From: Lates calcarifer
Lineage: Eukaryota > Chordata > Actinopteri > Centropomidae
Assembly (NCBI RefSeq): GCF_001640805.2
Contig: NC_066835.1
Coordinates: 23,021,172-23,085,171, forward strand
DNA length: 64,000 nt
Reading direction: 5' to 3'
The first letter of the stretch is position 1; each line of letters opens with the position of its first letter. The translations under genes were made by a program, and so were the position numbers. This document shows positions 49,766-62,878 of the stretch, piece by piece. The notes beneath the pieces were generated by a model. That model was given only the letters and a program-made list of their open reading frames with translations, was not told the DNA's origin and searched no databases.

Positions 49766-49816
49766 GACACGGACATTCAAACTGAACACAGACACATTTG
49801 GAGAGAAAACAGCAGA

Positions 49817-49822
49817 TTTATT
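49817..49822 (-). terminator. Candidate distal poly(A) signal on minus strand
   Basis: TTTATT on plus reads AATAAA on minus, 52 bp beyond the plus-strand AATAAA at 49760-49765. It could end a long (about 4.6 kb) cdc42se1 3' UTR. Another minus-strand candidate is at 52714-52719. Confidence 0.35.
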
Positions 49823-52800
49823 TGAGCCGTCATGACACACGTTACATAAAGAGGAGGAATAAAGTCAGTCTGTATTTCTGTTTCTGCAGAGGAGGAGGTT
49901 ACATAACAAAAACCACACACAACACAAACACCAGCAAATCAACACAAATCACACATTCATCTCACTTTAACACTAAACATCAGATTCTGTGTTGGTTTGT
50001 AATGGATTCAGACTCTCAGACTAACTTATTAAAGCCTCGAAACATTTTGATGTTTTCTAATAAAATGTGAAACTTTATCTCTGATGTTTTCTCTAAAATG
50101 ATTTACAGAAAACCTCAAGTCCTGAAAGATGATTTCATTTTTTCCTTCATGCCGCAGGTTTTTATGTTATTTGTTAAAATGATCGTGTTTGCAGATGCTA
50201 CCGTCTCAACACCAGAGATTAAATCGTGTGTTCTCAGTAATTTATCCTCTTGTTCGTACAAATTTTCTTGTTTTAGATCCATGTGTTGTTCACCAAAGTT
50301 TTTGTCGTATTTTCTCAAATGATCTTGTTCTCAGAACTCTGTATCTTGTTCATACGAGATTTGATCTTGTTTATTTTGTCAACACAGGGTTTTATGCTGT
50401 TTTCAGATTTGAAATCTTGTTCCAACAGATCAGTTTTTTACTCTTTAGAGATACTATCTTATTTACTCCGATCACACAAGATTAAAATGTCGTCTTTCTG
50501 GACATCAGGTCTCTGTAAACTCTTTAATACTCAAACTTTTTCTCAGGATGTTTCTCTCACGTGGTCGTCATGATTTTCTTTGGCATTAATCATCTTTAAA
50601 GTTACTGACACTGAAACAGATTCATGTTCTTGTTTTTCAAATCTGGCCTGTCGGCAGATCGTCATTAAAACAGCAGGATGTTTCTTATATATTACGACTT
50701 TACATCTGTTTGTCGTGCTCACAGTTTTCTGGACCGTCGACCAGAACCACCTCCACAGCTGAATGTGATTGGCTGACACACCTGTCAATCACACAAACAT
50801 GAATTTAAGCCTGAAATTCTACTTAACGAAACAATAATTTATACTGTTGCCCCGGTGGACGTGAGAGGAACTGCAGCTCCACACACTCCGACACTCGGCC
50901 GTGGAGGTTCGTGCTCGGTTCACGTCAGATTAAACTTTATTTAGAGTTAGAAGAATATGAAAAATAAAGGTTCTGGTTGACTTTTTATCTGTTCCTCCTG
51001 CAGGTTTAAACCACAGGACCAACGAAGGCTCAAGGTGCCAAACGTCACAGAAATGCTTTGTGATCAATACTCTTAATGGATGCATTCATACAATACTAGT
51101 TACGCAACACCTATTCAGAAAGAGATTGTTCAATAATACAAACACAGGTCAATAAAATCAACAACATCTTTGATAAACAGCAAAAAAAAAGCATAAAAAT
51201 AAACTGATAATGAGAAAGCTTGAGTTCATCAGGACAGAGACGTGTTTCTGCCTGAGGGCGAGATCGAGGGGAAAGTGCTCTCCAGTGTTGTTGAACTGTA
51301 AGCCGGGAGGAGGGGAATCCCATGTGGACGAGACGAAGGGGAAGAGGAAGAGGAAGAGAGGAACTATGGTCCTGATAAACACAAAGGAGCCAGACTTTGG
51401 CAGCCAATGACTGATCCTGAGAACAGGTCTGAGTTTCCAAGAATCAGAGGAGAAATGAGCCGAGAGGTCGAGGAGGACGATGACGACTTAAACCTGAAGA
51501 CTTAAACCCAGAGAGACCGAACTGATGTGGATCTGAACTGAGTCAAGGTCTCGTCAGAAACTTTCAAAGCTGTAAAGTCCCTGATATTGTGTACAGTTCA
51601 TACATGTGTCTGCAAACATGGATGTGTTTAAGTCCCAATCACCACAGGTTTCAAACACCTGTAAAAGAGTCCACAGATTTTTCAACCCTGTCACCAGACT
51701 GGAGCAAACATGTTGGACCCAGATTCTCAGTTTCTACAGTATGGTAACACATCAGCGACAGTATGGTTGATGTTAGAGAGAGGCTGTGCTGTGCAGATAA
51801 ACTACAGTAAAAGTAAATGTATGATCAGAATGTGGAACCTGAAACATTCAGTTAAAGTTGAGGGGAAAAACGTGAAGTCCAGTTTCCATTTGAGCTGAAG
51901 TTCTGTGAATTTACTGAACTTTAAAACATTTTCTTTTATTTTGAAATAGTTGTTTATTTTTGGTCCATATTTTCAGCAGAACTCTGGGACCTGGATTATT
52001 AAAAACAGCTGCAGATGCCACCAGAAACCACAGGTGTCGCCAAATCCGCATCAAACAAGACAAAATCACTGACTGATGGGCTGTCAGCTGTCAGTTTTTA
52101 AGACAAGACAAGACAAGATCAAACAAATTCAAAATGTTCAAACTGTCCTCCATTTTCAGAACTAAAGAGTGTCCTGTTCATTTGGCGACACCTGTGGTCA
52201 CTGGTGGTAACTGCAGCTGCTCCAGTGCAGCCAAACAAACTGATTAGTAACGCTCTGTTTCATGTGAGAGGCTGTTTACCATCTGTTGTTTACATTGTCA
52301 GCTGATCTGAGCAGTTGACTGAGAGTCACATGACGGCTGTGGTAATTACAGACAGGTCAGACAGCTCCTACACAGTCTAATTAACTGACACTGAGGAGGA
52401 GTAGCAGAGAGAATCTGTTAGACTGAGGAGGTCAGGGAGGAAGTGTTAAAACCTCCCACGCTCTGAGGAGTCCAGTGAACACACCACGCCGTCCTGAGGA
52501 AGCTGAGACGAGCAGCAGAGGCTCAGATTTTCCTGAAATAGATGTTTCGGCCTCTTCAGTCTCGGCCGCAGGAGGAGGAAGTGGCCGGTCACCATGGCGA
52601 GGGGGAACACTGTGACTCAGCCGTTTCCACGGCAACCACCCAGGGTAGTGCAGACAACAGCTGAGTGGGATGACACACCCCCCCCCAAACACACACACAC
52701 ACACACTACAGTCTTTATTAACTTTTTGTCTTGTTTGTTTTGGGATGTTTGTCATGGTGATGAATGAGCACTGATCAATCAGTTAATCAGTCAATCAGTT

Positions 52801-53736
52801 AATCAGTCAATCAGTTAATCAATACTGAAACACTTCCATTGGATTGTGGTGTTAGTTTGGTCCAGCCCTGTCATCCACAGAGACAGACACACACACCAGA
52901 CTCTGATGGTACAGATGTTTGTGTTAAATGTGTTGTTTTGTCAGTGGAGGTTTGGTACAGAACTAAATAGATTAGTTTGAATTAGAGTTAGTTAGAGAAG
53001 GTTTTGAAACATTTTGACCGTCATGTAGGGAGATATAATTATTGGAAAAATACAATCGAACGTTTACACGAATAAATAAATGTGAAAATCTGTCACTCGT
53101 TTTTAAAAGTTTGTGTGAGTTTGGTTGATGGTGTGTTACTCTGTGTTCTTTACAAAGCGCTGGAATTTAAACTTTTTTCTCATAAATCTCAGAAAATGTT
53201 TGTTTCAGTCTCATTTTTATCAAGAATATATCAAACACATTTAATCTACAAGTCTCAGAAATCAGCTCCATCATCGAACTGAACATGAACCCTGTCCTGA
53301 GAAATCTGCTGTTTTCCATCCCTGCTTCAGTTAGTTTTCATCAGGAGGGCAGAGACATGAGGAGAAATCAAACAGCAGAAAATTAAAAATCAATGTTAAG
53401 TATAAAGCAGAGAAATACTAATTGATCTTCTGACCAGATGCAGTCAAAAGATGTTTTAAACAAAAGTTTGGAAAAAGTCAAAGTGGAACCCAAAATGAAA
53501 ACACTTCTGTCTCCATTGGATTCAAAATGTTTCAGCTGAATATTCAACAGACGTCTGAAAGTTCAGTCTGAACAGTCTGACGTGTTTAACTCCTGCACAA
53601 AGCTCATATGAACAACTTTAACTAAAACGGGTCGTTTTCTAATGGAAGTTTTGAACTGTGTGCCTGGGCCCCTCTGAGAGCTCAGTGAAGTCAACATTTA
53701 TATTTAAACTGGTGGATTATTAAAACCATATGATGT

Positions 53737-53778
<42 letters not shown>

Positions 53779-54465
53779 CCAGTGTAGCAGGGGTTTGTGG
53801 GACTTTCCCATCTCCTAAAACAAGAATCTTAAATCATTCAGCACCAGCAGTGTGGGGACGGGCAGAGTGAGGCATCCTGGGTAACGAAGTCCGATGATGT
53901 CATCACTGAGGCGATGTGACCAAACAAGGCGAGTGGGGGGGGGGGAAGTGCAGCGTAATGATCCTTTAAAAGCCAAATACAGAAAGCTGAGCAGTGAAGC
54001 ATCCTGGGAAACGAAGTCCACTGAGGAAACTCCAAAGAAGCTCTACAGGAGTGAGGGATTATGGGAGCTGTAGTCATCTTCACTATTTCCTGGGTGAGAG
54101 GAGAAACCCTCCCTGTGAATGCTGGGAAATGAAGTCTTTTTTTTAAAGATAACCCACGTCCTGAACAGAGGGGGATTGTGGGAGATGTAGTCAGATGCAG
54201 AGCAGGTGTTTAACTGGACCTGAGGAGAAACGTGGCTCCCTCACCTTCTCCACTCATTAAAGAAATTCCTCTGCTCCTTTATGAAGAGAGAGATCAGGAC
54301 AGCGCCCCCCACAGGAGGGGGGGGGGGCTCCGGGTACAGGTTCAGAGGAGGGAGGAGGTCGGTCAGAAGGTCTGAGTCCTAAGGAGCCAGAGACACACAC
54401 AGGTGAGTCCACAGGTGAGTTACTCTGTGTGTGTGTGTGTTACTGTGTGTGTGTGTGTTTACCGG
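49823..54465 (-). other. Non-coding stretch, possible cdc42se1 3' UTR
   Basis: No coding exon was seen. It is T-rich on plus around 50.1-50.5 kb. It holds a (CA)n at 53739-53776 and the ZNF143-like cluster at 53872-54191. It lies directly downstream of the cdc42se1 stop, so it may be its 3' UTR, at least in part. Confidence 0.4.
53872..54191 (-). promoter_or_regulatory. Cluster of five ZNF143/THAP11-like motifs
   Basis: Five 19 bp matches to the ACTACAATTCCCAGCATGC type, all in one orientation: 53872-53890, 53999-54017, 54056-54074, 54117-54135 and 54173-54191. The last four start 57, 61 and 56 bp apart. Variants keep the CCCA core and the ACT(A/T)C start. It lies immediately 3' of the cdc42se1 coding region. 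Factor binding is inferred from the motif only. Confidence 0.65.
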
Positions 54466-55031
54466 CTATAACACACTGTTCCTTCCGTTCATGTTCGGGC
54501 CTTTAGACCTCATCTGCTCCTGAACCGACCCCGACTGTAAACAAGTAAACAACAACAAACAACACTCAGCTTCTAATATGACTTTAATATTTATCACTGA
54601 TTATTGATGATCTGTCTGTAACAGGAAGTCATGTGACATCAGAGTTTGACCCATAATAACCTCTGTTTTTGTTTATTTAATCAACAGGTGGTTTGTTTAT
54701 CTGTGTGTGTGTGTGTGTGTGTTGCAGCTGTAGATTCAGACTCTAACAGATGAGATGTGGCAGTGAAGTTAAAATAGACACAGGAAGGATGCAGCGCAGT
54801 GTGACACTTCCTGTCACACACACACACACACACACACACTGGTCTGCAGCTCTGTGTGTTCATCTGTTCCAGTTTTACTCTGAGCTGCTTCAGTTACAGA
54901 CACCAGAGACAGGAAGTCCTGGACCTGGATTAAAACCTGGACCTGGACTACAGAGGTCTGTGGTGAGTTAAAGTTTCTGTGTCACTTCAGTTCTTTGTTT
55001 CCTCCTGTTCATCATCACTTCCTGTTACTGC

Positions 55032-55066
<35 letters not shown>

Positions 55067-55187
55067 GGTGTGTGGTGTCTCACCGGCTGCAGACCCTCTG
55101 CCATCTCTCCGGAGCCGATGTGTGTGAGGTGGATGAAGTTTGTCGGCTCTCCGATCATACTGCGATCAATCTTCCTCCTCTTCTTCT

Positions 55188-55231
<44 letters not shown>

Positions 55232-57136
55232 GGTCAGGTGTCAGCAGGTAAACCAGGTGAGGTCCTCACAGGTGTAGCAGAGTGTGTTGATCCACCTCAG
55301 TTGGTCTGATGCGTCTCTACACGTCCACATTCTCTCAGCCTCACATCATCCATTCATCCTCTGACATGTCTGAGTGAATCAGAGCTGTGACGCAACGACA
55401 GACGCACAACCTGAACAAACACACGTCAACAACACAACTCCACAAACACAACCATCGGCCACCAAACGCTCCGGTTAGATATCAGGTACAACCTGAGTCT
55501 GACAGGAAGAGGACGAACTGAGGTCCATGACGTTTCAGAGTCACAGGGAAAAAGGAAAATGATGAGAAACCATCCAGATAAAGTGTTGATGACCTGGAAC
55601 TGAATTCAATGTAAAAAACAAAAAGGAAAATGAAACTGGAAATTTTGTGAAATGGTAAATTAAATTTTATAATAAATAATTTAAAATCCTTAAATGGAAA
55701 ACAGAAAAGTTTCAATCCAAAGAAGCTGAAAGGGAGAATGGGTGAAAAACCAAATGATATATATGAAATCAGGGTTTTAAAAATATGAGAAAAATGTTCC
55801 CATTTACTCTTTTCATTTTATTCCACCGGATATTTTGGCTTCATTTTGTTCAGTGGGAGGAAGCAGAGGCACATTGACCATCTTCATTCACACAGATGGC
55901 TGTGCTGCTTTCAGGGGAGAGGCTGAGGTTCGTGACATTTCTACGACGATCAATAGACTTACAGGGGTAAAAAAAAATAACAATCCAAATAAACTATTAT
56001 TATTTCAGTCCTCAGGATGATCTGGTCCTGAATTCAATGTACAAAGCTAAATGTTAAAAAGAAACTAGAAATGTTGAAATGGAAAACAGAAAAGTTTCAA
56101 TCAAAATTAGATGAAAACAAATGATTAAAAATGAAACGACGAGTTTGAAAATAAGAGAAGAAGAATTTGAAGAAGATTCTTCTTCATGTGTGGAAACGTT
56201 CTGATCCACAGTCAGAACCGCTGATTTCAGAGGATTCTGTTTGTCAGACTGAAGGAGCTGAAACACCAGAATCTAAAGGTTCAATCTCAGACTCTCAGCT
56301 TAGGATCTGACCTTTGACCCCGTCTCTAACAGGAAGTGTTTTCATCTGTTCTGAAGTGAATTATTTCATTATTGATCTTTATATTGATGACGATGCAGAG
56401 CTCAGTCGTCGTTCACAGATCTGGAGTCAGTCTCTGTCGACGTCAGACTGAAATCCTCCATCAGCTGCTGAGTTCACTGACTCTGGGTTTTTGGAAACGA
56501 CGATCAGAATAAATCCTCAGAGCTGGACTCAGGTGACCTTTGACCTTTCCTCTGAGCAGCAGGAAGATTCCTGGAATCTTTCAGGGAATTTTCCTGGAGG
56601 GTTTTAGAAACCTGTGTTTAATGATGACTCTGTCAGGACCAGGATCAGACTGTGGTCTGGACTGGTCTGAGGTGTGATCCTGGTCCTGGATCCTGATCCC
56701 GAATCAGACGTCAGACTGAATCGCAACCACAGACCTGTCGTCACGGCAACGAGAGGGAGACAGTCAGAGGTCAAAGGTCAGATTAAAGTTTCTGGATCAG
56801 GTTCAGTTTAACATCATAAAATAACTTATTTATTGATCAGTGAATAATTGATCTCTGATCACTGATTTGATATTAGAGAGTTTTCAGTGTGACTCTTTAA
56901 CCTGATCCTGATCAGACACTCGTCAGCTCGACTCTCACCTGAGCCAGGTGAGCTCACCTCAGTCTGACAGACCTCAGTGAAAACTCCCTGCTATTCCAGG
57001 ATTTCCAGGATTTCCAGGATTTCCAGGCCTGGCGTGAGCTGCTCTCAGAGCAGTGTGACTGTGTAACTGAACAACCATCAGAGAACAAAAACTCTCCTGG
57101 CAACGACTGTGTTGATCTGATAAACAGCAGCTGTGC

Positions 57137-57168
<32 letters not shown>

Positions 57169-57439
57169 GTGATCAGTGAGTCACCAGCATCACAGCACAG
57201 GAAGAGGCTGGGATTTCAAAATAAGAGCTGATTCATGGAGATGAAATGTTCAGGTTAATGAGGCTGAAACGAAAACTCTCTGTCAGACCTCCAAGATGGC
57301 CGACCGGGAGGGTTGGGGGGGGTGACCTCACCCTCATGGCAGCTCCATGTGTTTTTCTTTCTTCAGACTGAACCTGCTGAGTTTTACAGTCGAGCTCCAC
57401 AAAGGAAACTCAGTCTGACTTCCCTCAGAGTGAAGTCAT

Positions 57440-57485
<46 letters not shown>

Positions 57486-58522
57486 TGTTGCAGAGCCACA
57501 ATAGAACAAACAGAAAACTAAAAATAGAGACAGAGGAAGGAGCAGAGTCTGAGAGAGAAACTTCCTCACACAGTGTTGGTGACGACCGATCGATCGATCG
57601 ATCGGCTCCTTATTGACTCCAATAACATTTCACAGGTTATTTAATTCACCTTTTACAGGTGTTTCATATCAACGTGATGAAAGTTTGACGACAGAACTTT
57701 TCTCATGTTGGTGTTTGAAATGTGTCTCAGCTTCACTGAAGAACAAATGTCTGAATGAAACAGTAAATAAGATCCTCAGGAAGAGTGACTTTAACGATTC
57801 ATCGATTATCAGAATTCCTGATTAATTTTCGACCTTAACACTAGTTGAAATAAAAAGCTGAGGTGGTTTCAGTCAGACTCAGACGCTGATGTTTCATCCT
57901 CTGAGGTTTTCAGACGTTTGTGAATGAAAAAAGTTTCTGTGTATTTATGTTTGGAAACTGAACTGATGACGATTGTTGACTGAAAAAAGGAACAGACTCC
58001 GAGGCCAGAACAGGAAGAGGGTGTCGCCCTGCAGGAGGTCAGAGGTCACACTGAAACAGGAAGCTGTGCCACCTGTTTACTCCTGAGAAAAGTGTGTGTG
58101 GATTTGTTTTATTCATGTTGTGGGGACATAAACTTCACTTTCTTTCAGGGACTTGGTTTAAGGTCTTTTCACACTGAGGGCGTTTGTCATTCGATTAATT
58201 TGCAAGTCAATTTATTTTTTCTAACTGTTGTTTTTGAGTTCTTTCACACAGAACATAAACATTACATGATATTTTTATGTTGTAAGAAGGTTGATTATTG
58301 AGAATAGAAAATAAAAATATATCTGCAACATGGTACAGGAGATGGTTTTGTCTCATGTTGGTATCGTCCTTCTAAACCACGCAGAGCACCGTGTCCCTGT
58401 AGGAGGGTGGTCGACTCGTGTATAACCACAGTACGGATGATGTGTGTGTCTGTGTGTGTGAGTCTCACCGGCGGAGGTTTAGCCACCACGCAGCAGCCCA
58501 TCTTGTGCCAGAAGTCGCTCAT
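54466..58522 (-). CDS. cdc42se1: CDC42SE1 (SPEC1), small CRIB-motif Cdc42 effector (3 coding exons)
   Basis: A small membrane-associated protein that binds GTP-loaded Cdc42 and modulates its signalling to actin. Coding exons in transcript order: 58522-58469, 55188-55084, 54534-54466, all phase 0 and GT-AG, encoding 75 residues (human about 79). The start [18 protein letters not shown] carries the Cys pair known to be palmitoylated. A basic KKKRRK precedes the CRIB motif [19 protein letters not shown]. The end is [10 protein letters not shown] followed by a short tail ending NSVL. The closest family member, CDC42SE2, is less likely because this locus follows bnipl as in human. Its transcription converges on bnipl. 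The distal promoter lies upstream of 58,570, possibly outside the window. Confidence 0.93.
55035..55068. repeat. (CAGA)n microsatellite
   Basis: Eight CAGA units in the intron between the second and third cdc42se1 coding exons, close to the donor at 55083. Confidence 0.9.
55191..55228. repeat. (CA)n at cdc42se1 splice acceptor
   Basis: On the coding strand a (TG)n run leads directly into the TAG acceptor of the CRIB exon at 55188, in place of an ordinary pyrimidine tract. Confidence 0.9.
57443..57604. repeat. (TG)n and (GATC)n simple repeats in cdc42se1 intron 1
   Basis: (TG)n at 57443-57484 and a perfect four-unit GATC run at 57588-57604. A (CAT)n run of ten lies just before, at about 57138-57168. 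Confidence 0.85.
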
Positions 58523-58571
58523 GCCGACGCTCCGCCTCTCCAGCTGCCAGCCGCCACTCTCTGCTGCCGCC
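58469..58571 (-). other. cdc42se1: cdc42se1 first coding exon with 5' UTR segment
   Basis: The ATG at 58522 is preceded by about 49 bp of probable 5' UTR back to an acceptor-like GGCCTGCAG at 58572. Its pyrimidine tract is weak, so the exon may instead extend further upstream. Confidence 0.5.
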
Positions 58572-58574
58572 CTG

Positions 58575-59828
58575 CAGGCCGGGTGAGGAACTGCAGCCTG
58601 AGGGTAATCCTGGGGCATTCAGACGAAAAACTGCACCAACACGGACACTCAGACGACCAAGACCCTGAAATGAACCCCACCTCAGACTGAATACTGGGCT
58701 CCAGGAGGGTTCAGACTGAAAATATCAAATAAAATCCAAAAGTTCTGACGGAAAGTCAAAATTTAAATTCACTGGATCCTCAGAAATATTTTTTAAAACA
58801 TCCTTTTTCTGCAGCAGATGAAAAACAACAAATCCAAACTTTGTGTTTTAAAATCCAAACTGAGCTTCAGGTTTGATCTGTGGAGACAAAGAAGAAACAA
58901 GTTACAAACATATTTACATTTCTCTTTGTTTAATTTCATTTCTACATTTGATTTTTCGGTCATGACGATTCTCCTGATGCCGACATTTGTAATCGGTCTG
59001 CTTTCACCACAGAAAGAGAATCAAATAATTTAATAACCTCTGTCTGCAGTTTGTTTCTCAGGATTAAGGAAGTTCAACAATGACTTATTGTCTTATTGAG
59101 AAACCTGTTGCTGGTTGTGTAACTTTATCTTTTGCAATCAGGCTGAGTGTTTTGGATTTAGTTTTTCTCACAGATTAATTTCTCATTTCATTAAGGTTCA
59201 ATCTACTCTCTCCAAACTCAGTGTATTAAGATTTCTTGAAGTCTTTTGAAAAAATGATTTAATTTCTGTGAAAACACATTAATGCAAAATATTTAGTTGA
59301 ACCAGTAAAATATCATCTAGAATTTATATGAAGACGTTGATTTCCTTGAGAAGCCGCTGAAATCTTGATGAATAAATTAAATTCTACTGTTAACTCTTTA
59401 AACCAAGTCTGAATCTTCAAATGGACAAAATGTCCATCGTCAGTTTTTAACAATATCCCCACGTTCAGGAAAATATCTACTTTCAGAAACAATTTTCACT
59501 TTCCAAAATTGATCCCCAACATGTCTCCAGTATGTAAATCATCCTGACTTTCTAAAAATATCCAAACTTTCCACAAATGATCAGGATCTTTCCAAAGTTT
59601 CCTCATTTACCAAAACTGTGGTCACTTCCTGAACATTTCCAAACACGTCTTCACTCACCGAAACATCCAGAAAATAAAAGACTGAATTCAAAGTAAACTG
59701 AGACTCGGTCCTCACAGAGATAGAAGAACAGGAGCTCTGCAGCATGGGAACCAGAGCTCTGAGACATCAACACAGTGAACACATTAACTCTGACTAAACA
59801 CTGGGTGTGGTCCAAACACAGCACAGGA

Positions 59829-59861
<33 letters not shown>

Positions 59862-59950
59862 TTAACACAGCAGTTCTTGTTGTTTCCAGATGAAACAAAG
59901 TGAATCTGATGCTCAGACTGAGCTGAACTGAACTGTCAGTTAAAACAGCT

Positions 59951-59986
<36 letters not shown>

Positions 59987-61810
59987 GTGACCTTTGACCC
60001 CTCAGGTGAGACACAAACAGACTAATAACTGATTAGAGCCATAAAACACAGACTTTGTTTCCTCCTCCTGCCTCTGACTCACTCTGGTTTCTCTGCTCTA
60101 AAAGATTTTTTTATTAAATTACTGAACTTCATCCATCAGACATTTAACACACGGCAGGAAAATAAATTCAGCCCAGATTCAAACACAGAGAGTCCAGGTC
60201 CAGGTTCAGGTCTGACAGCAGGCCATTAAACTCTGCCTGTGTTTCTATTCTCAGTCATGCAGGAGGAACCTCTGGAGTCTGTCCAGCTCATTTCAGCAGA
60301 TGATAAAGAAAGAATGTGAGAGGCCGGAGACTCAGGAGACGTGTAGCTTCATGCTTTACATCCAGCACTTATCTACAGAGAGGAATTCACCCTCACTGCC
60401 CGAGGCTCCGCCGGGTTTCAGCTCAGACACGACTGACCCACTTCCTGTCTCAGCCGGTCTGAGAGGACCTCAGTGGTCTGAGTAAAACCGGTTTCACTTT
60501 CTTTAAACTTTCAGTTCAAACATTAACCAGCTAGATCACACAGATCCTGTCTGAGTCCTGATCCACATTTGTTTTATTAAAGACTGTTCAGAGTCAGTGA
60601 AAGTATTAAAGGTGTGAAAGTGAGACTTTCTGTAAATAAACTCATTTCCTGACTGAAACTGATGAACTTTAATATTAAACTGTCAGTCGACTGCAGCTTG
60701 AGACTCTTCAGTTTAACTGACCAATGAAAATCCTGTTTCCAGGTCCAACTTTGCAGAGGTTCTCCAACCAACCTGACATTAGCAACTCTTAAGTTGTCAT
60801 TCTGCTGCTTAGACTGTGACGAGAAGCAAAGTTTGACGGCAGCAGGTGCTAACATTAGCTAGCTAACCTAGCTAAATAGCAAGATATGGCCATCTGTTTA
60901 TACCTTAGCTAGGTGAAGATAGCTAGCTAAGACCAGCTTTAGTCACGTTAGCTGGGCAGCACAGAAAAGAACTGAACCATAAAACCCAGAACTGATATCA
61001 GGGGAACCTGCTTTTACCAGTGGGTGCTAACGTTAGCTGGGTTAGCTGGCTAACGTTAGCATCTGCTGGAGTCAAACTGGGCATAAAGTAAGCTTTTTTA
61101 ATCTTTTATTTCTTTAAGATGAACGTGTGAGAACCTTGTTTCACTGATCTGGACGTCTAAACTGTTTGATCTGTGGACTCTGACAGTCTGAGTCTGAATC
61201 TTCATCTGACGACAGAGATAATTTAAAATAATCAGCTGTCTCTGTGATGTGAGGATTTCAAAATGGCCGACACTGACCTGTCTCCACCTGGTTCAGTAAA
61301 AAGACCAGATAGAGTTTACCTGAGATAAACATCAGTCAGTCTGTTAGTCCACAGCTCCGAGATGTCTCTACAGTCACTGATCAGATCGACGTCCTTTGAT
61401 TCCCAACCTGAGGGTCACGACCCCCAGAGGAGATCACAGGATGATATCTGAGGGGTCCAGATGACTGATGTGTTTGGGTTGATTATGAGGACGTCACATC
61501 TGTCTCTGCTCTTGTCTGTATCTATAATCAATAATCAGTCTGCACCGGCTGTAAACTGACCGACCATCGTCATCCTCAGTAACAGACACAAGCAGCTGAT
61601 GTGGTTACCATGACGACGCAGCAGCTTCTCTCAGAACAAACAGAGAATCTTTTATTCAGACTGAACATCAACATTCAGGACTGAGACCACAGGAACCATC
61701 ACAGTCTGAGTCTGAGTCTGGGTCTGGGTCTGGGTCTGGGTCTGGGTCTGAGCCTGAGTGTGAGTGTGAGTCTGGGTCAGACTGTTTCCTGACCTAAACC
61801 TCATGACCCT

Positions 61811-61861
<51 letters not shown>

Positions 61862-62878
61862 GAATATTTGTCCCATGATGTCAGTGTGAGGAGGACGAAC
61901 AGTGAACCACACTCTGCTCTCTGTTCAGCTGTGAGGACGCTCAGTGACATCATGCATTCCCCAACACCCAGAACCTGAACCAGAACCTGAACCAGAACCT
62001 GAACCAGAACCTGAACCCTCTAACAGCTGTTGAGGACGGAGTCTCTTCACTTCTAGGATCTAAAACTAAAAACTGGTCCTCACACAGACAGACCCCCCTG
62101 TCTGCCCTCAGATGGTACGGCCCGGTCCGTTGGTTTAACAGTTGGAATCAGGAACTAAAACTGACTCAGATTCAAAAGAGAAATAAAGTTTGAGGAAGTC
62201 GATCAAAGTCAGAGGAAGAAAAACAGATGGAGCTTTTATTCTGAAATCTGTCACATCCTGTTTTTAGAACTTATTTCTCACCATGCTTTTCGACTGATGA
62301 TCTGAGTCAGAAATGTTTAGCTCTCAGGTACCTGAGGTATGGAGCTTTGTTGTCATGGTAATAAACACCTGTTGAAGGTTCAGGTAAAGATGGTGGTCTG
62401 GGTTCAAACAGGAAGAGAACTCTCAGAGAATCAGAGTGTTGTTGCAGCGATGTGACGTCCTCCTGATCTGAGATCAGCTGAGACTTCATCAGACCTGACA
62501 GTCTGAGGCACAAACAACAACAGGATTGTTTCCAGCAGACAGTGAATGCAGCGCTAAGACAGAGGGACGGTGGCCCAGAGGAGTCAGACAGACTCACATG
62601 ATGAGAGGACAGTCAGCTGAGAGGAGAAAACTTTATTTAAACACGTCTGAAGAATAAACTGACGTCTGCTCCTCGTCAGGACCTGAGGGTTCACACAGAC
62701 CTGTCACACCTGTGGTGCTCTGACAAACCAACCAGGTCACATGACTGCCAGGTAACTACGCCCACAGATCCAGACCTGTTCACAGTCCACCAGAAGACTC
62801 CCAGAGTCCACTAAGACCTACAGACCTCACCAGACTTTACTCAGGGAATCATCCACAGTGACGGAATAACTCATCAGT
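58575..62878. other. Right-hand region, no coding exon seen
   Basis: Expected to hold cdc42se1 5' UTR exons and promoter, but none could be placed. It contains (CA)n at 59834-59861 and 59954-59982, a GTTAGCTAGCTAAC-rich tract at 60,850-61,080, GGGTCT units at 61,706-61,770, (TG)n at 61,816-61,860 and four CAGAACCTGAAC units at 61,977-62,018. Confidence 0.5.

Noticed and set aside
51158..51382. Small frame with a signal-peptide-like start and a hydrophobic end
   Set aside because: It starts at GTG, not ATG, has no Kozak or splice support and no poly(A) signal nearby.
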